A DNA stretch of 64,000 nt. Origin: Clostridium tagluense (GTDB lineage Bacteria; Bacillota; Clostridia; Clostridiales; Clostridiaceae). The stretch spans positions 1-64,000 of the forward strand of contig NZ_BHYK01000013.1 in NCBI RefSeq assembly GCF_003865095.1, given 5' to 3'. The notes beneath the pieces were generated by a model. It saw only the letters and a list, made by a program, of their open reading frames with translations. It was not told where the DNA came from and made no database searches. Both the position numbers and the translations under genes were made by a program. Positions 1 to 6,988 of this stretch are shown here, piece after piece; positions within the stretch are counted from its first letter, which is position 1; the number at the start of each line of letters is the position of its first letter.

Positions 1-26
1 AAAATCTCTTTAGAAATATCTGACAT
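1..26 (-). CDS. Start of an unidentified gene, cut by window edge
   Basis: On the minus strand an ATG at 26 follows a strong ribosome binding site (AAGGAGGAG, about 34-42). It opens a frame reading M-S-D-I-S-K-E-I before the window ends. Only eight codons are visible, so no product can be named. The site quality and position downstream of the Rrf2 gene on the same strand make a real gene start likely. Confidence 0.55.
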
Positions 27-150
27 AAAAATACTCCTCCTTACAATATTTGATAATTAGCTTATCTCAATTATTGCCAAGAAAGAGTACTTTTTATTCT
101 AGTTACACAAAATTATTTATAGGCTCTTTAAAGTTGAGATTTTCATTTTT

Positions 151-579
151 TTATTGAATTTTTTTGTTAATGTCGCCAACAACATCAAGCATAGTAACCT
201 TTCTTAGAGCGTTTTCCATTGCTTCTTGTGCACTAAGCAAAGTGACCTCGATAACAGATTGAATGTTTGCACCTATTGGACAATTGGGATTTGGATTTGG
301 ATGAATTTGAAACAAACCACCATCTTCAACTACGTCTACCGCTTTGTATACTTCTAATAAACTTATATCTTCAATATGTTTAGTGAGATAGGAACCGCCA
401 GTTCCGCGTTTCATATCAACAAGACCTGCATTTTTAAGCATTCCAAGTATTCTTCTAATTACCACTGCATTGGTATTCACACTTCCTGCAATCATATCTG
501 AAGTGGGCAATGGATTTGCATAAATGGATAGAATAGATAATATATGGACTGCTACCGGGAATCGACTACTTATTTTCAT
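151..579 (-). CDS. Rrf2-family transcriptional regulator (YwnA-like)
   Basis: A 142-residue winged-helix regulator of the Rrf2 family, judged by the N-terminal KISSRFPVAVHILSIL stretch and the wing around residues 50-65 (KRGTGGSYL). Cluster-binding Rrf2 members carry three cysteines in the dimerisation region. This one has a single cysteine (NPNCPIG), so it probably does not hold an Fe-S cluster and resembles the Bacillus YwnA branch. I chose ATG 579 because AAGGGG lies 8 bases upstream; a TTG six bases earlier is less well placed. It is the last gene of a minus-strand set with a DsbA-like gene and an NAD(P)H-binding oxidoreductase. In Bacillus subtilis ywnA also neighbours an oxidoreductase, ywnB. 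It may regulate this set; its ligand is unknown. Confidence 0.85.
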   Translation of the reverse strand: MKISSRFPVAVHILSILSIYANPLPTSDMIAGSVNTNAVVIRRILGMLKNAGLVDMKRGTGGSYLTKHIEDISLLEVYKAVDVVEDGGLFQIHPNPNPNCPIGANIQSVIEVTLLSAQEAMENALRKVTMLDVVGDINKKIQ

Positions 580-683
580 GACCAAAACCCCTTTTTATCT
601 ATTTATTGCTTATGAATCCTAATTTAAAATTATTTCAACTTTCTATTAGGAGTTATACACAAACAATACTATCACATAGACGC

Positions 684-1311
684 TTATCCTTCCAATAGAA
701 TTTTATCAAGTCCCTTAAAATTGCTATAGCCTTGTGCTATTATTGTTTGTTTATTATTTTTTTCAAGAATAATCGTTGGAAAACTCTGTACTCCTAATTT
801 TTCTCCTTTTTTAAAGTATTCAAAAGTTTCTTCCATCAATTCCTCTGAAAGAAATTTTTTCTCAAAGTCTTCTTTAGAAACACCAAAACTTTCGGCAATT
901 TTGCTATAGATAGAAATATCATTCATGTCTTCTCCGTTTACAAAGAAGGCCTCCTGTATTTTTTTTTACAAAATCAAAGGACATGTCTTTATTTAATTTT
1001 TGAAAGAGAACCACTGCTTTTGCACCTGGCAAGCTATCAAGAATTCTATCACTGCTATCTAATACATTTTTATTGAAGCCTTCACCAAAGTGTATACCAG
1101 TTAAGGCCTCTACTCTAACATTGCTAGTTTTTATAAATTCACCTAGACGAGTGTCCATGGTTTTAACTTCATCACCTATCCACATACCTCCAGGTATGAT
1201 TTCAAAGTCATATTTATCTTTATGATTTTTATGGATTCTAGTAATAACATCGCTAAAACCATAGCACCATCCACACATTGTATCCATAACGTAATATATT
1301 TTATTTTTCAT
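684..1311 (-). pseudogene. DsbA-family thiol oxidoreductase, frameshifted
   Basis: The first part (1311 down to about 960) encodes a DsbA-family N-terminus with the thioredoxin-fold active site CGWC (DTMCGWCYGF). The second part (926 down to 684) encodes the matching C-terminus, including the cis-proline loop QSFPTI. They are joined out of frame at a run of nine A residues on the coding strand (959-967). Removing one A gives a continuous product reading FVKKIQEAFFVNGEDMND across the junction, about 208 residues. The start has a strong AGGAGG site. Possibilities are a true disrupted gene, a slippage-prone phase-variable tract, or a sequencing error. The family forms or isomerises disulfides; this type has no signal peptide and is probably cytosolic. 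It lies 21 bases after the upstream oxidoreductase gene, as in an operon. Confidence 0.8.
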
Positions 1312-1332
1312 ATTTTTATACCTCCTAAAATA

Positions 1333-1968
1333 TTAGTATCCAATAGTAAATCTTTGGCGAGAAAATTTTGGATTTGAAGCTTCGTCAAGAAGAGCTTGTG
1401 CATAGTCTTGAAAAGAAATTTTGCTTGCGCCTTTATCATCTACAATTAAATCCTCTTTACCAAGCTTGTATTTTCCAGTTCTGCTCCCAGATTCAAAGAG
1501 GGCTGCAGGACTTAAAACTGTCCAGTCCAGTTCATTTTCATTTTTATAAAGTTCTAAGGCACTAGTATGTGCTGAGCTAATTGGTTTCCAATCAGCAGGA
1601 AAGTTCTCTGAATCACCTAATTTAAGGCCAGGAGCCACATATAAACTTCCTGCTCCACCGATAGCCATAAGTCGAGGTACTAAAGCTTTTTTTGTTGCAT
1701 TTATTAAATTTTTTGTAACAGAAAGTAAACTATCTTCTGCGCCAAACTTTGGACCAAAAGCACTAATAACAAGGTCATTTCCTTTTATTGCATTTACTAA
1801 GCTCGTTTCATCAAATGCATCTGCCTCAATTATTTTTAAACTACCTTGCTTATTTATATATTTAGCTTTATTATGAACAATTGCTGTAACCTCATAATTT
1901 CTTGTTAGGGCTTCTTCCAAAATCACCTTACCTACATTTCCATTTGCACCTATAATTGCTATTTTCAT
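1333..1968 (-). CDS. NAD(P)H-binding atypical SDR oxidoreductase (YwnB-like)
   Basis: A 211-residue Rossmann protein of the atypical short-chain dehydrogenase group (NAD(P)H-binding, NmrA/YwnB-like). The glycine-rich nucleotide loop IIGANGNVGK lies at the N-terminus, and there is no classical YxxxK catalytic pair, as is usual in this group. The substrate is unknown; relatives act as flavin or quinone reductases or redox sensors. I start at ATG 1968, because the in-frame ATG at 1977 abuts the GGAGG ribosome binding site with no spacing. It is the first gene of the minus-strand set leading to the DsbA-like gene and the Rrf2 regulator. Confidence 0.82.
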   Translation of the reverse strand: MKIAIIGANGNVGKVILEEALTRNYEVTAIVHNKAKYINKQGSLKIIEADAFDETSLVNAIKGNDLVISAFGPKFGAEDSLLSVTKNLINATKKALVPRLMAIGGAGSLYVAPGLKLGDSENFPADWKPISSAHTSALELYKNENELDWTVLSPAALFESGSRTGKYKLGKEDLIVDDKGASKISFQDYAQALLDEASNPKFSRQRFTIGY

Positions 1969-1977
1969 ATTTATCAT

Positions 1978-2501
1978 CCTCCAATTTTAATTTTAATCAT
2001 TAAGTTATATTTTTTAATGTAACTGACTTGATTACGACTGCTGTTGTACTCATTATAGTTACAACAAGAAATTTTGTCAACTGTTTTTTTTAATTTTTTT
2101 TTAAAACACCAGAGTAGGCTAGTGAGAGTGTTCCGTCGTCACCATTTAGTGCCTTCGAGATCCAGGAAATTAACAGGCGCAGTAAAATTGCCTTCGGATT
2201 AATTCAAAAATAGTTTTATGAAAAAGAAAAAACATTCAAGTATTTGGAAGGAGAAAGATGACATGAAAAGTGATTGTCTTTGAGTTTCATAGTTTTTAAA
2301 CATAAACCTTCTACAAGGAAAAGTCATTGTGGTAGTATAGGAAAACGTATTTGCAAAATATTAAACTGGTAAATGAGTAAAAAATAGTAATTAATATATT
2401 TAATTAATGTACATTTGATGTTATAATCCTTTATAGGTAACCTTTTCCATTATTCAAATTGAAAAAAGATAAAATCTACTTTTGTATTAGAGGAGAAGAC
2501 T
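1978..2501. other. Intergenic region, divergent promoters expected
   Basis: This 524-base stretch separates the minus-strand oxidoreductase set from the plus-strand TetR gene, so it should carry promoters for both. I find no open frame with a believable start and no strong hairpin. The part around 2100-2230 is less AT-rich than its surroundings and may be old coding debris, but I could not match it to a family. Confidence 0.4.
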
Positions 2502-3074
2502 ATGAAAAAGAATGCTAAAACTGCAATAATTAACTCATTTAAACAATTATTAACCAAAAAATCTATAGATAAGCTTACAGTAAAGGAAATTTGTGAACAT
2601 TGCAATGTAAACAGGCAAACTTTTTATAATCACTTTACTGATATCATGGACGTTTTTAAATTTATATTTTTTGAGGAATTATCAACAGACATTGCTCAAA
2701 ACAGAACCTTTGAAACCTGGGGAGGCGGTTTCCTGGCTACAATGAATTATCTGAAGAAAAACTCTAAAATGATTCTACATGTATATAACTCTTCTTATTG
2801 GTATGAGTTTAATACTTACTTTACAAATCTTTCTACCAGATTATTGGATGATGTGGTAGATGAGTGTGTTGAAAAAACCCCAGTAAAACTAAAGGATAAA
2901 GATCATGTTTTCATCGTTAATTTTTATAGACATGTGTTTAATGGGCTAATTATAGACTGGGTAAGTGAAGGCATGGAAGAAGAACCCGAAATTCTCCTTA
3001 AAAAGCTATTGACCATGATAACCGGAAGTATTCCTCGTTCTGTTCTTGCATTTGAAGAAGAAATAAAAGAATAA
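2502..3074 (+). CDS. TetR/AcrR-family transcriptional regulator
   Basis: A 190-residue TetR regulator. The N-terminal helix-turn-helix spans about residues 20-48 (LTVKEICEHCNVNRQTFYNHF), which is diagnostic of the family. The C-terminal two thirds is the ligand and dimer domain, of the type seen in DhaS-like TetR proteins. GAGGAG lies 7 bases before ATG 2502. The next gene starts 140 bases downstream after a terminator. Inverted repeats TAGACA-N12-TGTCTA lie in front of the two genes that follow, and a half site in front of hypB. The simplest reading is that this protein controls the oleate hydratase locus. A fatty acid ligand is an inference from that context. Confidence 0.88.
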   Translation: MKKNAKTAIINSFKQLLTKKSIDKLTVKEICEHCNVNRQTFYNHFTDIMDVFKFIFFEELSTDIAQNRTFETWGGGFLATMNYLKKNSKMILHVYNSSYWYEFNTYFTNLSTRLLDDVVDECVEKTPVKLKDKDHVFIVNFYRHVFNGLIIDWVSEGMEEEPEILLKKLLTMITGSIPRSVLAFEEEIKE

Positions 3075-3088
3075 TTATTTTAGATAAA

Positions 3089-3122
3089 TGAAAGTGTATA
3101 AAATAGACACTTTCATTTTTTT
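3089..3122 (+). terminator. Terminator of the TetR gene
   Basis: TGAAAGTGT (3089-3097) pairs with ACACTTTCA (3107-3115), followed by a run of T. Its right arm overlaps the left half of the operator-like repeat described next. Confidence 0.75.
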
Positions 3123-3163
3123 GTCTATTGAAATGGAATTGACAAAAATTATACAATAGATAT
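3102..3163 (+). promoter_or_regulatory. Promoter and operator of the DUF5692-like gene
   Basis: TAGACA (3104-3109) and TGTCTA (3122-3127) form an inverted repeat with a 12-base gap. The TTG of TGTCTATTG begins a -35-like TTGAAA (3128-3133), followed 18 bases later by TACAAT (3152-3157). An alternative promoter is TTGACA (3139-3144) with TATATA (3161-3166). The same TGTCTATTGAAA-N18-TACAAT layout occurs upstream of hypB, and the same palindrome upstream of oleate hydratase. Confidence 0.65.
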
Positions 3164-3214
3164 ATAAAATACTAGATATATAAAACACTAGATATTTATA
3201 TTAGGGGGGATAAT

Positions 3215-4195
3215 ATGTTTAATTTCAACTATGCCAACGGGGCATCAGCATTAAGTGTATGGGGTGTTTGGATAATTGTTTTCGTAGCGCTCTTTGCCTT
3301 TAATGAAGTAGCTCGTAGATTTAAGTATGTTGGTTTCTTCAGTTTTGTTGTTTTACCAATAGTACTTTCAATATTATGGTTTACGGTATTAAGTGACACA
3401 ACCTATACAGACTGGTTCCATTTAGCAAAGGTGTATTCGTCTACAGCTGGATGTATAGGATTTTGGTGCATTAGGCACCTTAAGGGGAAAAATAAATTAA
3501 CAGGTAAAGAGTGGAGATTATCTGATAAAAAATGGGTATTATGTTTTCCACCTCTTATTCTTGCAATTAACATTATGGAGGCAGTAATACGTGATTTCCA
3601 AGTTGGTATTCAGTATGCTGGTGGGGGGACTCTAGCAGATGAAGCCATGTATGTACTTGGTGGTAACTGGAATTTTATGAATGGTATAGCGGGTATTCTA
3701 AACATCATTGCTATAACCGGGTGGTTTGGAATTTGCATAAAAAAACAGACTTCAAAAGATGGCAGCAAGGATATGTTGTGGCCTGATATGCTATGGTTTT
3801 GGATTATAGCCTATGATTTATGGAATTTTGCTTATACTTATAACTGTCTTCCGGGACATGCTTGGTATTGCGGTCTTGCTTTGTTACTAGCACCAACCCT
3901 CTGTGCATTTACAGTGGGAAAAGGAGCATGGTTACAGCATCGTGCACAAACACTGGCTATATGGTGTATGTTTGCACAGACATTCCCAGCCTTTATTGAT
4001 AAGGGTGCTTTTGTCGTATCGTCATCTTACAATAAAGGGGCACTATTTGCATTTAGCTTCATAGCACTAGTTGTAAATATAGCAGTATTTGTTTACATGA
4101 TTTACAAAGTAGTTAAGACAAAGAGAAATCCTTATCTTGGTGAACTTTATACAGATTTGAAAGAATTTAAAGAAATCAAAACGCTTGCAGAGTAA
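3215..4195 (+). CDS. DUF5692-like multi-pass membrane protein
   Basis: A 326-residue integral membrane protein with about eight hydrophobic helices, a charged loop near residue 95 (HLKGKNKLTGKEW) and a short acidic cytoplasmic tail. I recognise it as the DUF5692 type from memory; no function is established for it that I know of. It is rich in tryptophan and aromatic residues at helix ends. ATG 3215 follows GGGGGG. It is transcribed from its own promoter, which shares an operator with the downstream oleate hydratase. That suggests a role in handling fatty acids or membrane state, which is inference only. Confidence 0.7.
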   Translation: MFNFNYANGASALSVWGVWIIVFVALFAFNEVARRFKYVGFFSFVVLPIVLSILWFTVLSDTTYTDWFHLAKVYSSTAGCIGFWCIRHLKGKNKLTGKEWRLSDKKWVLCFPPLILAINIMEAVIRDFQVGIQYAGGGTLADEAMYVLGGNWNFMNGIAGILNIIAITGWFGICIKKQTSKDGSKDMLWPDMLWFWIIAYDLWNFAYTYNCLPGHAWYCGLALLLAPTLCAFTVGKGAWLQHRAQTLAIWCMFAQTFPAFIDKGAFVVSSSYNKGALFAFSFIALVVNIAVFVYMIYKVVKTKRNPYLGELYTDLKEFKEIKTLAE

Positions 4196-4223
4196 ATATA
4201 AGCACAAGTATTTTACTTATAAT

Positions 4224-4276
4224 TAGACAAAATGCATTTATTGTCTATTGTGATGTCCCAAATTTTTTTTTATAAT
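4224..4276 (+). promoter_or_regulatory. Promoter and operator of oleate hydratase
   Basis: TAGACA (4224-4229) and TGTCTA (4242-4247) form the same inverted repeat with the same 12-base gap as upstream of the previous gene. The right arm runs into a -35-like TTGTGA (4248-4253), then 17 bases to a perfect -10 TATAAT (4271-4276). The arms extend by one more pair (TAGACAA/TTGTCTA). Confidence 0.7.
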
Positions 4277-4315
4277 CAAGTTATTAAGAATATTAGTTTG
4301 TAGGGGGTATTTGAT

Positions 4316-6085
4316 ATGTATTATAGCAATGGAAATTATGAAGCATTTGCACGTCCTTTAAAACCAGTTGATGTAGACAAAAAATCTGCTTACCTAGTTG
4401 GAGCTGGACTCGGGTCATTGGCAGCTGCATGTTTTTTAGTACGTGATGGTCAAATGAAAGGTGATAATATTCATATTCTTGAAGAACTTAGTATCGCTGG
4501 TGGAGCTTGCGATGGTATTAATGATAGTCAAAAGGGATTTATTATTCGTGGTGGTCGTGAAATGGAAAACCACTTTGAATGCTTGTGGGATTTGTTCCGT
4601 TCTATTCCTTCTATTGAGACGGAAGATGTTTCTGTTTTAGATGAATTTTATTGGCTAAATAAAAAAGATCCAAATTATTCTTTGCAGAGAGTAACGATGA
4701 ATAAAGGTGAGGATGCTCATACTGATGGAAAGTTCGGATTAAGTGAGAAAGCTTCTATGGAACTTGTTAAACTATTTATGAGTCGTGATGAAGATTTATA
4801 TGATAAGAAGATTTCTGATGTGTTCTCAGAGGAACTTATTAATTCTAACTTCTGGCTTTATTGGAGAACCATGTTTGCTTTCAGAGATTGGCACAGTGCA
4901 TTGGAAATGAAGCTTTATGTACAGAGATTTATTCATCACATTGGCGGCCTTCCAGATTTATCTGCTTTGAAATTTACAAAGTACAATCAATATGAGTCAT
5001 TAATTCTACCAATGGTAAAATATCTTGAAGCTCATGGCGTTAAGTTCCAATATGATACGGTGGTAACAAATGTTATTTTTGATATTAAAAATGGCGAAAA
5101 GCTTGCTAAGGAAATTGTTTATAAACATAAGGACAAGGAAGAAACTATAGAACTTACTAAAAATGATTTAGTATTTGTTACTAATGGAAGTTGCACAGAA
5201 AATTCTACCCTAGGTGATCAAAACCACGCACCAAAATTTGATAAATCTATAGGTGGTTGTTGGCAGCTTTGGAGAAATATTGCGAAACAAGACCCAGCTT
5301 TCGGTCATCCTGATAAATTCTGTACTAGCACAGAAGAAACATTCTGGGAATCTTCTACAATTACCACACTTGATGATAGAATTCCTCCATATATTGAGAA
5401 AATTTGCAAACGTGACCCATTTAGCGGAAAGGTTGTTTCAGGTGGTATCATTACTGTAAAAGACTCAAATTGGCTTATGAGCTATACTGTAAATAGACAA
5501 CCTCACTTTAAATCTCAACCAAAAGATCAGCTAGTAGTTTGGGTATATGGTTTATTCTCCGAGATTCCAGGAAATTATATAAAGAAACCAATGAGAGAAT
5601 GTACGGGCGTTGAAATTACCCAGGAATGGCTTTATCATATGGGTGTGCCTGAATCTGAGATTCATGATATGGCTACAAAATCTGCAATCTCTATCCCTTG
5701 CATGATGCCTTATGTTACTGCATTCTTTATGCCAAGAGCAAAAGGTGATAGACCTAAGGTTGTACCTGAGGGCTGCGTAAACTTTGCTTTCATTGGTCAG
5801 TTTGCTGACACACCTCGTGACACAGTGTTTACAACCGAGTATTCAGTTAGAACAGCTATGGAGGCAGTTTATACATTGCTAGACATAGATCGTGGTATTC
5901 CAGAGGTATTTGATTCATGCTATGATGTACGTCGACTCTTAGATTCTACAGTAAAAATGATGGATGGAAAAAAAATTACTGAATTGAACCTTCCATTTAT
6001 GGAAAAATTTATGAATGAAAAAACAATGAAGATGGTTTCTGGAACAGTTATTGGAGATTTGTTGAAAAGGTATAAAATGATCTAA
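4316..6085 (+). CDS. ohyA: Oleate hydratase (FAD-dependent fatty acid double-bond hydratase)
   Basis: A 589-residue protein of the oleate hydratase (myosin-cross-reactive antigen) family. Family members add water to the cis-9 double bond of oleic or linoleic acid to give 10-hydroxy fatty acids, which detoxifies unsaturated fatty acids. FAD is a structural cofactor. The FAD loop VGAGLGSLAAA lies at residues 28-38. The catalytic segment GGREMENHFECLWDLF has a glutamate at residue 82, matching the catalytic Glu82 of the Staphylococcus aureus enzyme. Length is normal for the family. ATG 4316 follows TAGGGGGT. It has its own promoter with a TetR-type operator shared with the gene before it and, in part, the hyp operon after it. 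Confidence 0.95.
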   Translation: MYYSNGNYEAFARPLKPVDVDKKSAYLVGAGLGSLAAACFLVRDGQMKGDNIHILEELSIAGGACDGINDSQKGFIIRGGREMENHFECLWDLFRSIPSIETEDVSVLDEFYWLNKKDPNYSLQRVTMNKGEDAHTDGKFGLSEKASMELVKLFMSRDEDLYDKKISDVFSEELINSNFWLYWRTMFAFRDWHSALEMKLYVQRFIHHIGGLPDLSALKFTKYNQYESLILPMVKYLEAHGVKFQYDTVVTNVIFDIKNGEKLAKEIVYKHKDKEETIELTKNDLVFVTNGSCTENSTLGDQNHAPKFDKSIGGCWQLWRNIAKQDPAFGHPDKFCTSTEETFWESSTITTLDDRIPPYIEKICKRDPFSGKVVSGGIITVKDSNWLMSYTVNRQPHFKSQPKDQLVVWVYGLFSEIPGNYIKKPMRECTGVEITQEWLYHMGVPESEIHDMATKSAISIPCMMPYVTAFFMPRAKGDRPKVVPEGCVNFAFIGQFADTPRDTVFTTEYSVRTAMEAVYTLLDIDRGIPEVFDSCYDVRRLLDSTVKMMDGKKITELNLPFMEKFMNEKTMKMVSGTVIGDLLKRYKMI

Positions 6086-6114
6086 ATCAATATAAATACA
6101 AAGGTAAGTTATCT

Positions 6115-6143
6115 CAGTCGGCTAATTTATTTTTAGTCGGCTG
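6115..6143 (+). terminator. Weak terminator-like hairpin after oleate hydratase
   Basis: CAGTCGGCTAA (6115-6125) can pair with TTAGTCGGCTG (6133-6143) using two G-U pairs. The T tract after it is poor, so termination may be partial. Confidence 0.4.
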
Positions 6144-6161
6144 TTATGATTTACTTTTATA

Positions 6162-6197
6162 TGTCTATTGAAAAATATTTAGAAGAAGTTGTACAAT
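6162..6197 (+). promoter_or_regulatory. Promoter of the hypB operon with shared TGTCTATTG block
   Basis: TGTCTATTGAAA (6162-6173) followed 18 bases later by TACAAT (6192-6197) repeats exactly the layout upstream of the DUF5692-like gene. The left palindrome half TAGACA is missing here (TTATGA at the expected place), so regulator binding may be weaker. Confidence 0.6.
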
Positions 6198-6266
6198 AAA
6201 TACTTATCTTGACCAGAGTTATAAGGATTTGAGAAAAAAATTAATATAAAATGGAGGGGTACTGAT

Positions 6267-6938
6267 TTGGATATATATAAAATTCTTGAAATCAAACAAA
6301 GTGTGTTTGAAGATAATGACAAGCAGGCGGATTTGCTTAGGGAACAATTGAAAAAAGACAAGACCTTTTTATTGAATTTAATGTCATCACCAGGCTCGGG
6401 TAAAACAACAACTATTTTAAGAACTATTGAAGCTTTAAAAGATGAAATGAGAATTGGTATTTTAGAAGCCGACATTGACTCAGATGTTGATGCTAATACT
6501 GTTTCTAAGACCGGTGCAAAAGTAATTCAATTGCACACAGGTGGCATGTGTCATCTAGATGCAGATATGACTAAGCAAGGGTTAATAGGCCTTGGAACAG
6601 AAGACGTTGACTTCGCTATTTTAGAAAATGTAGGAAACTTGGTATGTCCAGCAGAATTTGACACTGGTGCATCAAAAAATGCCATGATTTTAAGTATACC
6701 AGAAGGCGATGATAAACCTCTAAAATATCCTTTAATGTTTTCCATTGTAGACGTTTTATTAATTAACAAGATGGATGCAATAGGTTATTTTGATTTTGAT
6801 TTGGAAGCAGTGAAAGCACGTGTAAAAAAATTGAATCCAAATATTAAGGTTATCCCCATTTCTGCTAAAAAAGGTGAGGGAATGGATGAATGGACACAGT
6901 GGATACGTACAGAAGTAAAAAATTGGAATGAAAAATAG
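6267..6938 (+). CDS. hypB: HypB, nickel-incorporation GTPase
   Basis: A 223-residue SIMIBI-class GTPase. It has a P-loop (SPGSGKTT, residues 41-48), a guanine-specificity NKMD and a late SAKKGEG loop. The metal site of the G domain is present: Cys95-His96 (GGMCHLD) and Cys127 (NLVCPAEFD). The N-terminal high-affinity CxxCGC motif and histidine-rich stretch of some HypB proteins are absent. In known systems HypB and HypA deliver nickel to [NiFe] hydrogenase, but no such hydrogenase or other hyp gene is in this window. The TTG start at 6267 sits 7 bases after GGAGGGG. It is the first gene of a three-gene operon with the Fe-S/flavin fusion and HypA, behind a promoter resembling those of the oleate hydratase locus. 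Confidence 0.92.
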   Translation: MDIYKILEIKQSVFEDNDKQADLLREQLKKDKTFLLNLMSSPGSGKTTTILRTIEALKDEMRIGILEADIDSDVDANTVSKTGAKVIQLHTGGMCHLDADMTKQGLIGLGTEDVDFAILENVGNLVCPAEFDTGASKNAMILSIPEGDDKPLKYPLMFSIVDVLLINKMDAIGYFDFDLEAVKARVKKLNPNIKVIPISAKKGEGMDEWTQWIRTEVKNWNEK

Positions 6939-6988
6939 CACCCATAATTATATGAAATAAGGGATTAAATTTGGGGGGGGGAAATAAT

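Noticed and set aside
2100-2260. Less AT-rich stretch as a small RNA or broken gene
   Set aside because: No promoter, terminator or family match could be seen.
6179-6475. Minus-strand frame of 98 codons across the start of hypB
   Set aside because: It is antisense to the conserved HypB P-loop region and has no family features.
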